A stretch of DNA of 64,000 nucleotides from Tillus elongatus (Eukaryota; Arthropoda; Insecta; Coleoptera; Cleridae), in contig OZ023263.1 of NCBI GenBank assembly GCA_964006375.1, positions 139,435,173-139,499,172 of the forward strand, in the 5' to 3' direction. Below, one piece after another: positions 50,855-61,470 of this stretch (the stretch's first letter is position 1; the number at the start of each line of letters is the position of its first letter). The position numbers and the translations under genes were made by a program. The notes under the pieces were generated by a model. That model was not told where the DNA came from and did no database searches. It worked only from the letters and a program-made list of their open reading frames with translations.

Positions 50855-51620
50855 AAGCAGATGCAAAACAAAAACTAGGCAAGATCCAAAGGATGGCTTG
50901 CCTAGGCATCACAGGGGCCATGTATTCAATTCCAACAGCCGCCATGAAGGTGTTGCTGGATCTGCACCCCTCGCCCCTCCTATATTTAGTTATTATGGGG
51001 GAGGCCAGGCTATGGCTATACAGAACAGCCTGCAATGAGAGACTGACGATCAACCCAGGCTTCAGGGGCCACTGCGAAATTCAGGAGATCGTAAAGGAGC
51101 CCATGCTTGAAATGAAGTCAGACTTCGTGAGCCTGCGAAATCTTCAGGAAAAACAACTTTACAGTGGAAATCTCCGACCGGAGGGCATGGCGCGAGAAGA
51201 CGCCGGGCGCACCACGGGACGCGCTCGCCTGGTTCATGGACGGATCCGGCGGGGAGCGTGGGACGAAGGCAGGTGTTTATTCGGAAGGACCGAGGGTAAA
51301 TCGTAGTATTTCCCTCGGAGTCCATGCAATGGTCTTTCAGGCCGAAATGTACGCCATCCTGCACTGTGTGCGGGATAACAAGAGGAGGGGCTATACCAAC
51401 AAGCGGATCCTCATAGCCACAGACAAACAGGCAGCCCTTAAGGCCCTAAGTAGCCCACGAGTAAATTTCTGGCTGGTGAGTGTCGAGACAAGACGAGCGA
51501 CCGGGCTGGGCAGAATGAGGTCATTCTCATCTCGGTGCCGAGATAAATGGAGCCCAAACAATGGCCGTTATGCTACAATGTCGCCTTCCCACAGTAAGAA
51601 CCGCTGAGTCAGCCGTCGTC
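50855..51620 (+). pseudogene. R1-type LINE ORF2: connection and RNase H region
   Basis: Starts mid-ORF at KLGKIQRMACLGITGAMYS, then PTAAMKVLLDLHPSPLLYL and ARLWLYRTACNERL (50870-51040). After a frameshift near 51200 comes the RNase H start WFMDGSGGERGTKAGVYSEG (catalytic Asp), then FQAEMYAILHC (Glu) and ILIATDKQAALKAL (Asp), then in another frame AGQNEVILISVPR near 51515. This is the part of ORF2 that the LINE at 41101-43620 lacks, on the opposite strand. Confidence 0.87.
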
Positions 51621-51773
51621 ATACAGGAGCCAAGAACTATGCAGGTTCACTTAACGGAATATCACTGTGATAATCTACATCAGCAGATTCCTTGTTTATC
51701 CAGAGACATAGTGCCACGCCTGGAGGGCCTGGAGAGGCTGCTCACAGAGGTAGAACCGTTCATTCTTGTTCCG

Positions 51774-51944
51774 AGTTAGTCATTGGCACACCGAGTGCAT
51801 AGACATTAGATCACATGTAGGTTGATCGTCTTATTTTAGTATATTATATTATTCATTTTTCTTGTAACTAAGTAATTAAGTATTGATTGTTCAAAGTATT
51901 AAATAAATTGTTTTAAAAATTCAAACGTCTTAACCGTAAAGTTA
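51774..51944 (+). repeat. Possible 5' LTR of the gypsy-type element
   Basis: Starts AGTTAGTCATTGG and ends AAAGTTAA just before the primer binding site. AGTTA-type LTR starts are usual for gypsy/errantivirus-like elements. There is no second LTR to compare with, so the left edge is a guess. Confidence 0.35.
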
Positions 51945-51946
51945 AG

Positions 51947-51964
51947 TGGCGCAGTCGTTAGTAT
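51947..51964 (+). promoter_or_regulatory. Primer binding site of the gypsy-type element
   Basis: TGGCGCAGTCGTTAGTA begins with the TGG that pairs with tRNA 3' CCA. I recall the similar TGGCGCAGTCG of 17.6/297-type elements, which is complementary to a serine tRNA. It sits about 190 bp before gag. Confidence 0.65.
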
Positions 51965-52151
51965 TGGTTAGAAAACCGAAAGCATATCTATTTTTAAGCG
52001 TATCGACGCCTAATAACCAATTCGAGCCAAGCAGAGCCAAGTTAAAGCAGAAATAGTGGCCAAGCAGAGCCAAATGGAAGCAGCAGCCATCGTATTATGG
52101 TAAGTTTACTGCTATCCCATTTTACATTTCCAATTTTTTATATGTGTTGTA

Positions 52152-53354
52152 TTGAAACGTTATATGTCTGATTCAGAGGAAGAATCACAAAGTTTATGTA
52201 ACATAGAGTATAGATTTAGATCAATCAGCATTAGCGACAATAACATAACAGTAAATCATTCAAATATTAATAAGAGTAGTAATAGTAGCAACATGACAGA
52301 ATTTTTTCTGAAAGCTATTCCCGAGTTCGACGGGCAACCAGCCAACGTAGGCAACTTTTTAAAAGCATGTGACTTGGTCATGAATCAGTTCTACGTGCCA
52401 AACGAGAATCTGTATATGAATCACTTCTTGCTAAATTATGTTCAAACTAAACTAACGGGAACAGCCCGGCTTATAGTAAATCCAAAGATAATCAACAAGT
52501 GGGCACACCTGAGAGAGGCCATTGTTCAAAATTTCAGTGATCAACGGGATGATCACAGTTTATTAGCTGAGATGTTAACCTTGAAACAGCGTAATGCTGA
52601 AGACGCACTGTCGTTCGCGAACAGATGCCGTCATATAGAGCAATTGCTCATCTCGAGTTTAATAGCTAACGAGCAAAATGAAGGCGTGCGATTAATTAAG
52701 AAAGACATATACCAGAATCAAACGCTGAAAGCGTTCTTAGGAGGGTTGCGCAATCCGATAGGGCTTGTCTTGCGTAGTCAAGCACTTGAAAGCATAGAAC
52801 AAGCTTTGAAATTCGTGTTCGCAGAGGAAAATTTCGATTATAGAGATAAAACAATAAATAAGAATTTCAGTAATAATAATAAATTAGAAGGACAGAACCG
52901 TACTTTCTTTCAGAGACAAAATAACCCACCTTTTCAGAATGTACAATTTCAGAGACCTTTCCAAACAAACTTTAGACCATTTCAACAACATAATAATCAA
53001 AACAATCACACAAATTCCCAGCCAAATCAACAATTTGTGCCAAGGCAAAATTTTTCGAGTCAATTTAGGCGACCCAACTTTAATAATCAACCGGGTCGAC
53101 CCAATGTAAATCATAATGCTAACAGAAATTATCACGAACCAATGGAAGTAGATAGTTCTAACACGAGACTGTCGATACCAAGGAGAGCAGCCCATGTAAA
53201 TAATATAGAATTTAATGAGAACGAAGTAAATGAAACAAATTACGATTTAAATTATGTAAACGAAGAATTAAATTACGAAAATTCGCCAGCCGAGGAATAC
53301 GATATCCAACAGCGAAATTTTCCCACTGCAGGTCCCTCAACGAGAGAACCGTGA
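52152..53354 (+). CDS. Gypsy-type gag protein, 400 aa, intact
   Basis: Structural protein of an LTR retrotransposon. A Ser/Glu/Asn-rich start, then an Ala/Leu capsid-like core (residues about 55-240: FLKAIPEFDGQPANVGNFLK, IINKWAHLREAIVQNFSDQR, MLTLKQRNAEDALSFANRCR, GLRNPIGLVLRSQALESIEQ), then a Gln/Asn/Phe-rich basic tail (QRQNNPPFQNVQFQRPFQ; NQPGRPNVNHNANRNYHEPM). No CCHC zinc knuckle, as in several errantivirus-like gags. Unrelated to the gag at 46697-48836. Whether M at 52152 or the later M (MTEFFLKAIPEF) is used cannot be told from sequence. Confidence 0.85.
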   Translation: MKRYMSDSEEESQSLCNIEYRFRSISISDNNITVNHSNINKSSNSSNMTEFFLKAIPEFDGQPANVGNFLKACDLVMNQFYVPNENLYMNHFLLNYVQTKLTGTARLIVNPKIINKWAHLREAIVQNFSDQRDDHSLLAEMLTLKQRNAEDALSFANRCRHIEQLLISSLIANEQNEGVRLIKKDIYQNQTLKAFLGGLRNPIGLVLRSQALESIEQALKFVFAEENFDYRDKTINKNFSNNNKLEGQNRTFFQRQNNPPFQNVQFQRPFQTNFRPFQQHNNQNNHTNSQPNQQFVPRQNFSSQFRRPNFNNQPGRPNVNHNANRNYHEPMEVDSSNTRLSIPRRAAHVNNIEFNENEVNETNYDLNYVNEELNYENSPAEEYDIQQRNFPTAGPSTREP

Positions 53355-53394
53355 TAGATATAAATAATATGAATACATTATGTAAGTTACCGTA

Positions 53395-54074
53395 TATAGA
53401 ATTAAACGAAATATGAGGTAAATTTTTGTTAAGACTCAGGATCTTAAAAAAATCTTTTGAATCCTGCTGTAGCATATTATAAGTTCCCTAAAAACATATT
53501 TACGCATGATTTTACCATACGCACCGCGCATGGCATTTCTAAGCACTGTAAGCGTGCACATATTAAATTTAAATTGATTTCAGAGGAGATACAAGAGTTC
53601 TGCCTATTTAACTTTAACAATTTTTTTTCGGGATTAATTGGGATTGAGTTTCTCAAACGAAACGAAGCTAAAATAGATTTTAAGGATCACAAACTGTATA
53701 TAGGCAAGAATATTATACCAATAAAATTCACAGATCTTAGCGAGAGTCAATCGGGACAGACAGAAACCAAAGCAGATGGTTTAGTGTTACCCGAGACTCA
53801 TTTAAATTTAAACAATATAATAACCCAGCAGTATTTCGTACGTAATGACGAACTTCAGACAATTAATCACGTACTAAATAATAACCAAGCTTATAATGTA
53901 AGAGATAGGCCAGTCAGCAGATTAAATAAACAATATGCATCTGAAACCAGATACAGCCAGAGGCGAAGTCAATTTGCACCAGTAGTTATACAAAATAACA
54001 ATTATAGTACAACTCATATTAATAATTTAAACACTTACAATACGGGGCGTAATCAAAAACGAATTAATAATTAG
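53395..54074 (+). pseudogene. Gypsy-type aspartic protease region, frame-broken
   Basis: A DSG active-site triplet (GACTCAGGA) is at 53436, but extra A bases on both sides put it out of frame with the flanking sequence and cause a stop just after it. The open part from 53457 (NPAVAYYKFPKNIFTHDF; GLIGIEFLKRNEAKID, the second half of the protease fold) continues into a low-complexity linker. Could be real decay or A-run sequence errors. Confidence 0.7.
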
Positions 54075-55664
54075 AATGTCTTAATTGAACAAATAGATAC
54101 AGGAGACTTAAATGACGAGGAAAAACAATTATTATTTAGTTTATTATCAGAATATCAGGACATATTTTTAAATAAAAACGAACCATTGACGCACACCAAT
54201 GCAATAAAATATAGAAGGACAACCGATAAAATACCTATCTATGCTAAATTAAATAAACAACCAATTCCCGAAATAGATAAAATATTGGACAAGATTGGGA
54301 GAGCCCAATACTTTTCAAAGATCAAATTAATGTATGGATATCCCCAAAGCAATCAGGACGCATTAAAGGGCTTAATTGAACAAACATGCCTTGTATATAT
54401 GGATGACGTCATAGTTTTCTCCACATCTTTACAGGAACACCTTGAGAAACTAAAACTAGTATTCGAGCGCTTCAGGCAAAGCAACTTAAAGATCCAGCTA
54501 GACAAAAGCGATTTCCTAAGGAAGGAAGCCGAGTTTTTAGGACACGTGGTCAGCCCAGACGGGATTCGTCCGAATCCAAAGAAACTGGACGCAATAAGGA
54601 AATTCCCGATACCTAAAACCCCAAAGGAAATAAAATCATTCCTAGGATTAGTTGGATACTATCGTAAATTCATAGAAAACTTCGCACACGTTACGAAACC
54701 ACTAACAAAATGTTTAAGGAAAAACTCGAAGATAAACGTGAACGACGAAGAATACATTGCTGCCTTTAACTCATGTAAAGACATATTAATGAATTCACCT
54801 GTACTTATACCACCGGATTTTTCTAAAGACTTTATATTAACAACCGACGCTTCAAACGTAGCGATAGCCGGAATATTAAGCCAGGGCGAACCCAATGAGG
54901 ATCACCCGATAGCTTACGGCAGCCGCACATTAAACGACACCGAATCCAGGTACAGCACAATCGAGAAAGAATTATTAGCCATCGTGTGGGCAACTAACTA
55001 TTTTAGACCATACTTATACGGAAGGAAATTCACTATATACATGGACCATAAACCTTTAAAATGGTTATTTTCGTTGAAACAACGAAATTCAAAATTGCTC
55101 CGTTGGAGATTAAAATTGGAAGAATATGAATTTAAAATTGAATACAAAAAAGGAAAGCTAAACTGCGCAGCCGATGCACTGTCCAGAGTAGAAATAAACC
55201 CACTAGACATAGATAATCAGTCAATAGCGAATAATATCGACGAAGAGGAAGAAATCATAGAAATTGACGATGACGACACAGCAAATTCGAATGCGGACTC
55301 GTATTCAGCACCAGGCATACTAATACTCGAGGAAAAAATCGTTAACAGTAAAACCAATCAGATAGTTTTTAAAAATACGGATAAACCAGACATATTTTCA
55401 GTCAGAAGAGACAAAAGAAATTTCATATATGCAAACTTCAATTTAAATAAACCCGATCAGATAGAGAAATTTATAAAAGAATACTGTTTACCACAAAGGA
55501 AATATTATTGCATTTTTGTAAATGAACAAGATTACGAACCAGTAAGTTCGGCAATCAATAAAAACTTTAATAACGTAGAATCACCCAAATTTTATAGATG
55601 TCTGGAAATTAGGAATGAAATTACCGAGGACGAATTAACCGAGACTATAATGAAATATCACTAG
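54075..55664 (+). pseudogene. Gypsy-type reverse transcriptase and RNase H, RT internally deleted
   Basis: The pol segment opens with LSEYQDIFLNKNEPLTHTNA. The RT fingers/palm are largely deleted between AQYFSKIKLMYG and ALKGLIEQTCLVYMDD (54320-54400), removing the region around the LPFGL-type motif. YMDD itself, the thumb (FLGHVVSPDGIRPNPKKLDA; FLGLVGYYRKFIENFAH) and RNase H (FILTTDASNVAIAGILSQG; LNDTESRYSTIEKELLAIVW; FTIYMDHKPLKWL; NCAADALSR) are intact. Ends at TAG (55662). Confidence 0.9.
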
Positions 55665-56353
55665 GGGAAGAGTAACCATCGCGGGGCTGATGAGACTTAC
55701 CTAAGAATGAAAACAATATACTACTATCCCAACTTAAAGAAACATATAGAGGAATATGTACGAAATTGCGAATTATGCAAAACGTGCAAATACAATAGGA
55801 ACCCGGTACAAATAGCATTGAAGCACACCCCCACAGCATCTAAACCGTTAGAGATATTACACATTGACACATTTCAAATTGAACAAGCTCTCTTCCTAAC
55901 AATTATAGATCCATTTAGTAAATTTGGCCAAGCATTTCCAATGAAAAGTAAAAGTGCTACTGAAATTGCAAAAAACTTGATCAAGTACTTTTCACAGTAT
56001 GGAGCGTGTAAAATAATAATCGCAGACCCAGGTACGGAGTTTTCAAACCAGGTAATTAAAGAACTATTAGAAACATATCAGATAGAGTTACATATAACAA
56101 CACCGCAAAACCCAACATCCAATGGACCTATCGAAAGATTTCACAGCACGATTATTGAACATTATCGATTATTCAAAATGAAATTTAAAAATATGAAACC
56201 CATAGACTTAATACCATACTGTATATTCGCTTACAACTCGACAATACACTCACAGACACTAAAACCACCTTTTGATTTAATATTTGGCTACATACCAGAA
56301 ATGTTTAACTATGACCCGGAAGTCATAATTACATCAGACATAAGAAGTCAATA
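55665..56353 (+). pseudogene. Gypsy-type integrase, in-frame stop upstream, C-terminus cut
   Basis: Same frame as the RT/RNase H, separated from it by one TAG. N-terminal zinc-binding region (NHRGADETYLRM; NCELCKTCKYN), then the DDE core: LHIDTFQIEQALFLTIIDPF (first Asp), IIADPGTEFSNQVIKELL (second Asp), NPTSNGPIERFHSTIIEHYR (Glu). The C-terminal domain stops at about 56353, where LINE sequence resumes. No envelope gene and no 3' LTR. Confidence 0.88.
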
Positions 56354-56800
56354 ATTGACGAACCCAGTTCAAAGAGACCTGTGGAGCTGCTAAATCTTAG
56401 CAGAGGACAGCTCAGAAACATAACAGGTCTCTTGACGGGACACATGGCCGTCAAGAGATACCTGCATAAAATGGGGCGGTTCGAGGGGGACCTAGCATGC
56501 TGACTCAGCGGCGAGGGGAAGGAATCAGCCCAGCATATCTTGTGCGAGTGTAAAGCTCTGGATCGCCGAAACAACTGATCTACGGTCAGTCTAGACCGGA
56601 GATAGAGCATTATAAAACTTCACCCTACCAATCGCTGTGCAGACTAGTTCAAGGCACCGTGATTTTGGAGTGGGTGGAGTAAAAAGGGGCATGCACAATA
56701 AGCCAAAGGTTGCAGTGCTATCGGGGCGGATAGGCCGCGGACGAGCCCTGCGGGAGAAAAAACATGAAATTATCAAACTTGAAGAATCGAAGAATTTTTT
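56354..56800 (+). pseudogene. R1-type LINE 3' end
   Basis: Reads SSKRPVELLNLSRGQLRNIT, GLLTGHMAVKRYLHKMG, then ESAQHILCECKALDRRN: the C-terminal zinc-binding region typical of R1/jockey ORF2, followed by a 3' UTR-like stretch. It continues the ORF2 left off at about 51620 on the other side of the gypsy-type element. Confidence 0.82.
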
Positions 56801-56867
56801 ACTAATTTTTTTTACATTTCAACAACACACCACGAGGGCGTACAGCCTAAATACTACCCTACTGTGG

Positions 56868-58735
56868 GTGTCGACAAGAAGGAAAGAGGCAACTTGTCAA
56901 TTCTGGACTTAAACGTTTGGAGGTTCGGAGGAGAAGGAAAAACATGTGTTGCATATGTCTAGAGCGACAATCTGGGATTCACCGTGTAGTTCCATTAGAC
57001 TTGTTCCAAGAATGGGTGACAAAGGAAAGGAGGTCGGCAGTTGATTTGCGCTGACGGAATCCATACTGCCTGTCGTGGATTAGACTGTGTTTTTTCAAGA
57101 AATTTTAGTAATTAGGTGTTTATATACTTTTCCATCACTTTAGAGACGACTGAAACGAGAGAAATAGGCCTGTAATTGCTAGGAAGCGCTTTGGATCCTT
57201 TCTTGGGGACGAGTTGTACTCGAGCAGTTTTCCAGTTACTAGGGAATATGCCTCTATTGTAAGATGTCTGAAACAGACGAGTCAGGACACGAGCAAGTTC
57301 TGGTGCGCAATTTTTGAGAACAATTGCTGGGCTCTCGTCAAGCCAGAGGCTTTCCTTGTATTAAGAGAAGAGAGCATCTTCCGTACCTTTTTAGTTTTGA
57401 AAATGACATACGTCTTTTTTAGCGCAACATTAGGGACTGTGGGTGGTTGAACATTTGGAGGTGGGTTGAGAGTAGAATTGCCGGCGAACAACGAGGCAAA
57501 GCGTTCAGCCTTGCCCAGTGCCCTTGCCCTGAGACAAGAGGTGGAAACGTGCTCTTGCAGAAATTCTTCCCAATAGATTTAGCAAGAGTCCAGAAGGGTT
57601 TGCTGCCGTTGGAGCTTAAGAGAACGTTGTTTTTGACGTAGCTATTAAACGAGTTTTTGCCTCAGAAAAAATGCGGACATAGCGGTTTCTTGCGTCGTTA
57701 AATGCTTGACGGTTTTCTTGACTGGGATTGTGTAGTGTTTTGTGAGCCTTGACCTTTTCAAATCTGGCCTTGTCACAGGATTTAGGGAACTAGGGCTTTT
57801 GAGTGACCGAAGAGGTTTTCTGTGTACGTGGAATAAATAATTCCATGTCAGTTTGGATAATTTCGGTGACGTTTTGTGAGATATCAGAGGGGTCAGGATG
57901 AGAGAAGCAGACACACGCCCATTGAAATGAAGAAAAGTAATCCCGCAGTTCGCGGAGTTGTAGTGCCAAACGATACGTGGGTGTAATGACTGTGTGACCT
58001 TGGGTTGCATTGCGCAGGAGGCAGTGACCATGCCGTGGTCTGAGCGACCAAGGGGGCGGCGGTGACTGATATCTTATAGCATTTAGTTTTTGTAGTAAGG
58101 AGGAGATCCAAGGGATTTGAGCTGTGTGTTGGGATGCGAGGAAAGTAAGTAGGTGGCTGAACCATATTGGTTAAAGAATTGCTGACTGCAACGGCCTCCG
58201 TTGCTTTCCCTTGTGGGTCGGTTTGTGAAGATCCTAGCCACTCCTTATGGACATTGAAATCACTAAGAATAGTGACCTCGGAGGAAGGATATTCAGAAAT
58301 CATATAGTCGGTTTTTTCAGAGAGGTAGTCAAAGAGCTGGACAAAGATGTTGTTAGAAGGTGACGGGTAAATGCAACAGATGAATTTAGTTGCAGCCCTG
58401 AGAGAGAGTTTTATCCATAGTATGTCTTTTCCAGCTTCTAATTTGGGAAGTCTGGTGCAGGGTAGATTGATGCGGACGTATACGCACACGCCTCCATAGA
58501 ATCTAAAGAAAGTAAGGAGCTCATACCCCAGGAAATTAAGGTGATTAGTGGCTGTTTTGGCACTGATTTGGGTTTCGGTGAGGAAGAGGAGTGGGCCCTA
58601 TTAGCTTGGAGGAAATCGTGGACGGAGTTGAGGTTAGAATTTAGGCCACATATATTCGAAACGGATATGTTAAATCTCGATGCTGGCACCCCCTGTTAAC
58701 CCCTCTCTCGGAGATCCGAATTGAGGGGTATTTTA
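56868..58735 (-). pseudogene. Jockey-like LINE ORF2, copy 2, internally deleted
   Basis: Minus-strand copy of the LINE at 11508-13972, here with the 5' endonuclease domain: MPASRFNISVSNICGLNSNL (58689), WGMSSLLSLDSMEACAYTS in a second frame, CIYPSPSNNIFVQLFDYL, SEVTILSDFNVHKEW. Then linker and RT start (SSLNTRKASGL near 57350; QYGFRQRKSTADLLSF near 57050). After VALDI at about 56975 it jumps straight to the C-terminal block, a deletion of about 1 kb relative to copy 1. Ends at the same TCGACACCCACAG 3' sequence as copy 1. Confidence 0.87.
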
Positions 58736-58789
58736 AACGCAGACAAAATGGTGTTTTCCCAAATCATATTTTAAATAATATTAAAAATG

Positions 58790-60690
58790 TAATGAATTTA
58801 ATTCAAGTTGATAGTGCTCCAGCAGGAAACATGCTTTATAACTTAGAATAATTAATAAAATTCTCAATTTAGAAATTTCTCTTACACATAAACAGATTGC
58901 TCATTTTGAAAAATTAATAAAAAATAAAAAAAAAACGTTAGTATCTACAATTATACCAAATGAAATTTTCAGTGATTTTTCACGACGACAAATTATTAGG
59001 TACAATAGAAAGTTTATTGAAATTAAAATTAAGAACATCGATTAATTAAACCGTTTAATTAATGAAACTTTTAGCAAAATTAACATCGAAGAAAACTGGA
59101 TAAAAAATATTTCTGATACCGAATTACCTATCGAAATAAAACATTTTTTGGGTTTAGGTTACAAATTTAGCATTTCTCCAAACAAAAATCACATATATCT
59201 TTCAAAATTTTTGTCTGAAATTGAATTTATAATTTCACAGTGTAATACCAGTAAACATAATATATACAGATCATAAATAATTAACATTCTAACAAATTTT
59301 TATAAAAAACAAATAGAGTTCACCTACCTAGAAATACTTTCAAACAGTTTCTTTTTTAAATCACATAACCTTATAGTTACAAGTTCTGACAAAGGCAATG
59401 TCATAGTTATTATGAATAAGGATCAGTATATTAAGCTTTCAAATTTTTTACTTTCTGACGAAAACTATTACAAAAAATTAACCACAGACCCAACATCCCC
59501 CTTTCAACAATAAGCTAATAAAATAGTTTCTAAACTAAAAAACAATAATTTCATTACACAAGAAATGGCTAAAAAATTAACAATACATAATCAGACGTGT
59601 CCAAAATACTATAGTCTTCCTAAAATTCATAAACCTGTTTTATCTTTAAGGCCAATTATTCCTTCGATAAATTCACCTAATAGTAAATTACCTATACTAA
59701 TAACTGAAATTTTAACAAAAGCTTACAATACCAACAATGACTATTACATAGGAGACTCTTTTCACTTTTCAGATTTTATAAAGGATGTTACACTTCCAGA
59801 TAATTATGTGATTGTTAGTCTTGATATTGTTTCGCTCTTTACTGGCATACCACTTAAAGGTAGCATTGAGAAATGGTGGGTTTCTATTTATCTAGAAACA
59901 TCGATTCCAAAAAATACATATCTTGAAATAGTTGATTTTATTTTTAACTCAAGCTATTTTGTTTCTGAAAACACATATTATAATTTTTTTTGGAAGTCCA
60001 ATGGGTGCTTGTATCTCTCCAATTATTGCACAATATGTTATAGATGATTTACTCGATCCATGTATACCAAAATTAAATTTCAATATTCCTTTTTTTTTTT
60101 AATATGTTGACGACATTGTTTGTAGTATTCCTCTAAATTCAACAACACAAATTTTAGATGTTTTTAATTCTTATAATCAATTTATTAAATTTACATTAGA
60201 AGAGGAAACAGATAACAGTGTACCATTCCTAGATACAAAATTAATTAGAACATACGATAACAACATAATTCAGTTAACATTTTTTTAGGTTTAAAAAATA
60301 GAATATTAAAGATATGCCATCCTTCTTTCCATGAAAAAATTTAAGAAAACTTTGTAATATTTTTGTCAACAATTCTTATCCCCCAAAAACTACTTAATAA
60401 ACTCTTATACAATTGTTCAAACAATCACCATTACAATACAAGACACTCTCTACAAACAGTATCAAATTTATCTCACAGATATCACACCCATATAATTTCG
60501 AGTTCGGAAACACCAACCTTTTTTTTATATATCAATCCCTTACATTAGGAGTATTTCCAATAGGTTAAAGTTTATATCTAAAGATGAAACCATTCTTAAA
60601 ATAACGCTTCGATATTCAACAATTAATTACATTTTCAGTAAACTCAAAAGTAAGGACGAAATTTCCAAAGTGTCTGGAGTGGTATATTAG
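58790..60690 (+). pseudogene. Second Penelope-like element, decayed
   Basis: Plus strand, many stops. Recognisable order: LSKFLSEIEFIISQC near 59205, IVTSSDKGNVIVIMNKDQY near 59380, PKYYSLPKIHKPVLSLRPII (59590), IVSLDIVSLFTGIPLKG (59810), the SNGC remnant of the GLPMGSP motif (59998), YVDDIVCSI-like after a frame change (60103), VPFLDTKLIRTYDNN (60222). The GIY-YIG region is not evident. Low identity to the intact element at 38231-40663, so a separate lineage. Confidence 0.82.
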
Positions 60691-60960
60691 TATATAGGGA
60701 GCCACTTGGGAGGACCCATCCCAGCGTTCTCATTGGCCGTGACGTCAGAAGAGTGGGGGGTAAGTTCCGCCCCCTACGAGAAGAATGGGTGCAAAGTTCA
60801 ACAGTTGAACATGGGTACATTCCAAATTAATTGAAATCGCTGGATGCCGAGGAATGTTATCATATTCAGCTGTTGAACTTTACACACACACATACATATC
60901 ATAGGCAAACGTTACAAAGAGAGAGAGAGAGAGATAGATAGAGAGAGAGAGAGAGACAGA
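60690..60960. other. GC-richer patch with CRE, CCAAT and inverted boxes, then (GA)n
   Basis: ATTGGCCGTGACGTCAGAAG (60732-60751) joins an inverted CCAAT box to a perfect CRE (TGACGTCA, 60740-60747). GTTCAACAGTTGAAC (about 60797) is a 15-bp palindrome, and AAAGTTCAACAG recurs inverted as CTGTTGAACTTT at about 60882. (GA)n with GATA interruptions spans 60918-60957. It might be a promoter or a small transposon end; no gene follows. Confidence 0.4.
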
Positions 60961-61470
60961 CAACTTTATTGACATTAATAATTAATCTCGTTTAAAGAAA
61001 ATAGTACGTTGTAAGTTAGATTTAAACCAAGAATCCCACCATCTCTGAGCAATCAATTCAATTTCAATTCTAAAGGTCTGTATTACATTGAAACAAATTT
61101 ACAAAAATTTACAATTTTTACATATACTACGACTTAAATATAAAGCTCCTGTTAAAATATATAACTTATCTCTAATTTGTTATTTACAAAGAAAAAAAAA
61201 GTACTTCCTTATAGTAATTAATGTGTTTTCTGTTAGTTATTATAATTATATTGTACAAGTTGTGCCGTTGTATATAGGAAAAGTGTTTACAAAAACCTAT
61301 TTAAAATAATTATTATTACTTGCTATGTTGCAAGTTGATTTTATTTGTATAACATACAGCTTTCTAACCATGGCTAATGTGAATTCTCTTATCAAACGAT
61401 TATGGGCGTTTTAAATATTTTTAGATTTTGATACGGCAGTCTGTTTGATTCTATAAGGACTGTTATTGAA
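60961..61470. other. Non-coding, nothing recognised
   Basis: AT-rich; no domain-bearing ORF. Confidence 0.5.

Noticed and set aside
52098..52174. Possible intron (GTAAGT at 52098, CAG at 52174) in the gypsy-type leader
   Set aside because: Joining these sites does not preserve the gag frame and the acceptor has no pyrimidine tract.
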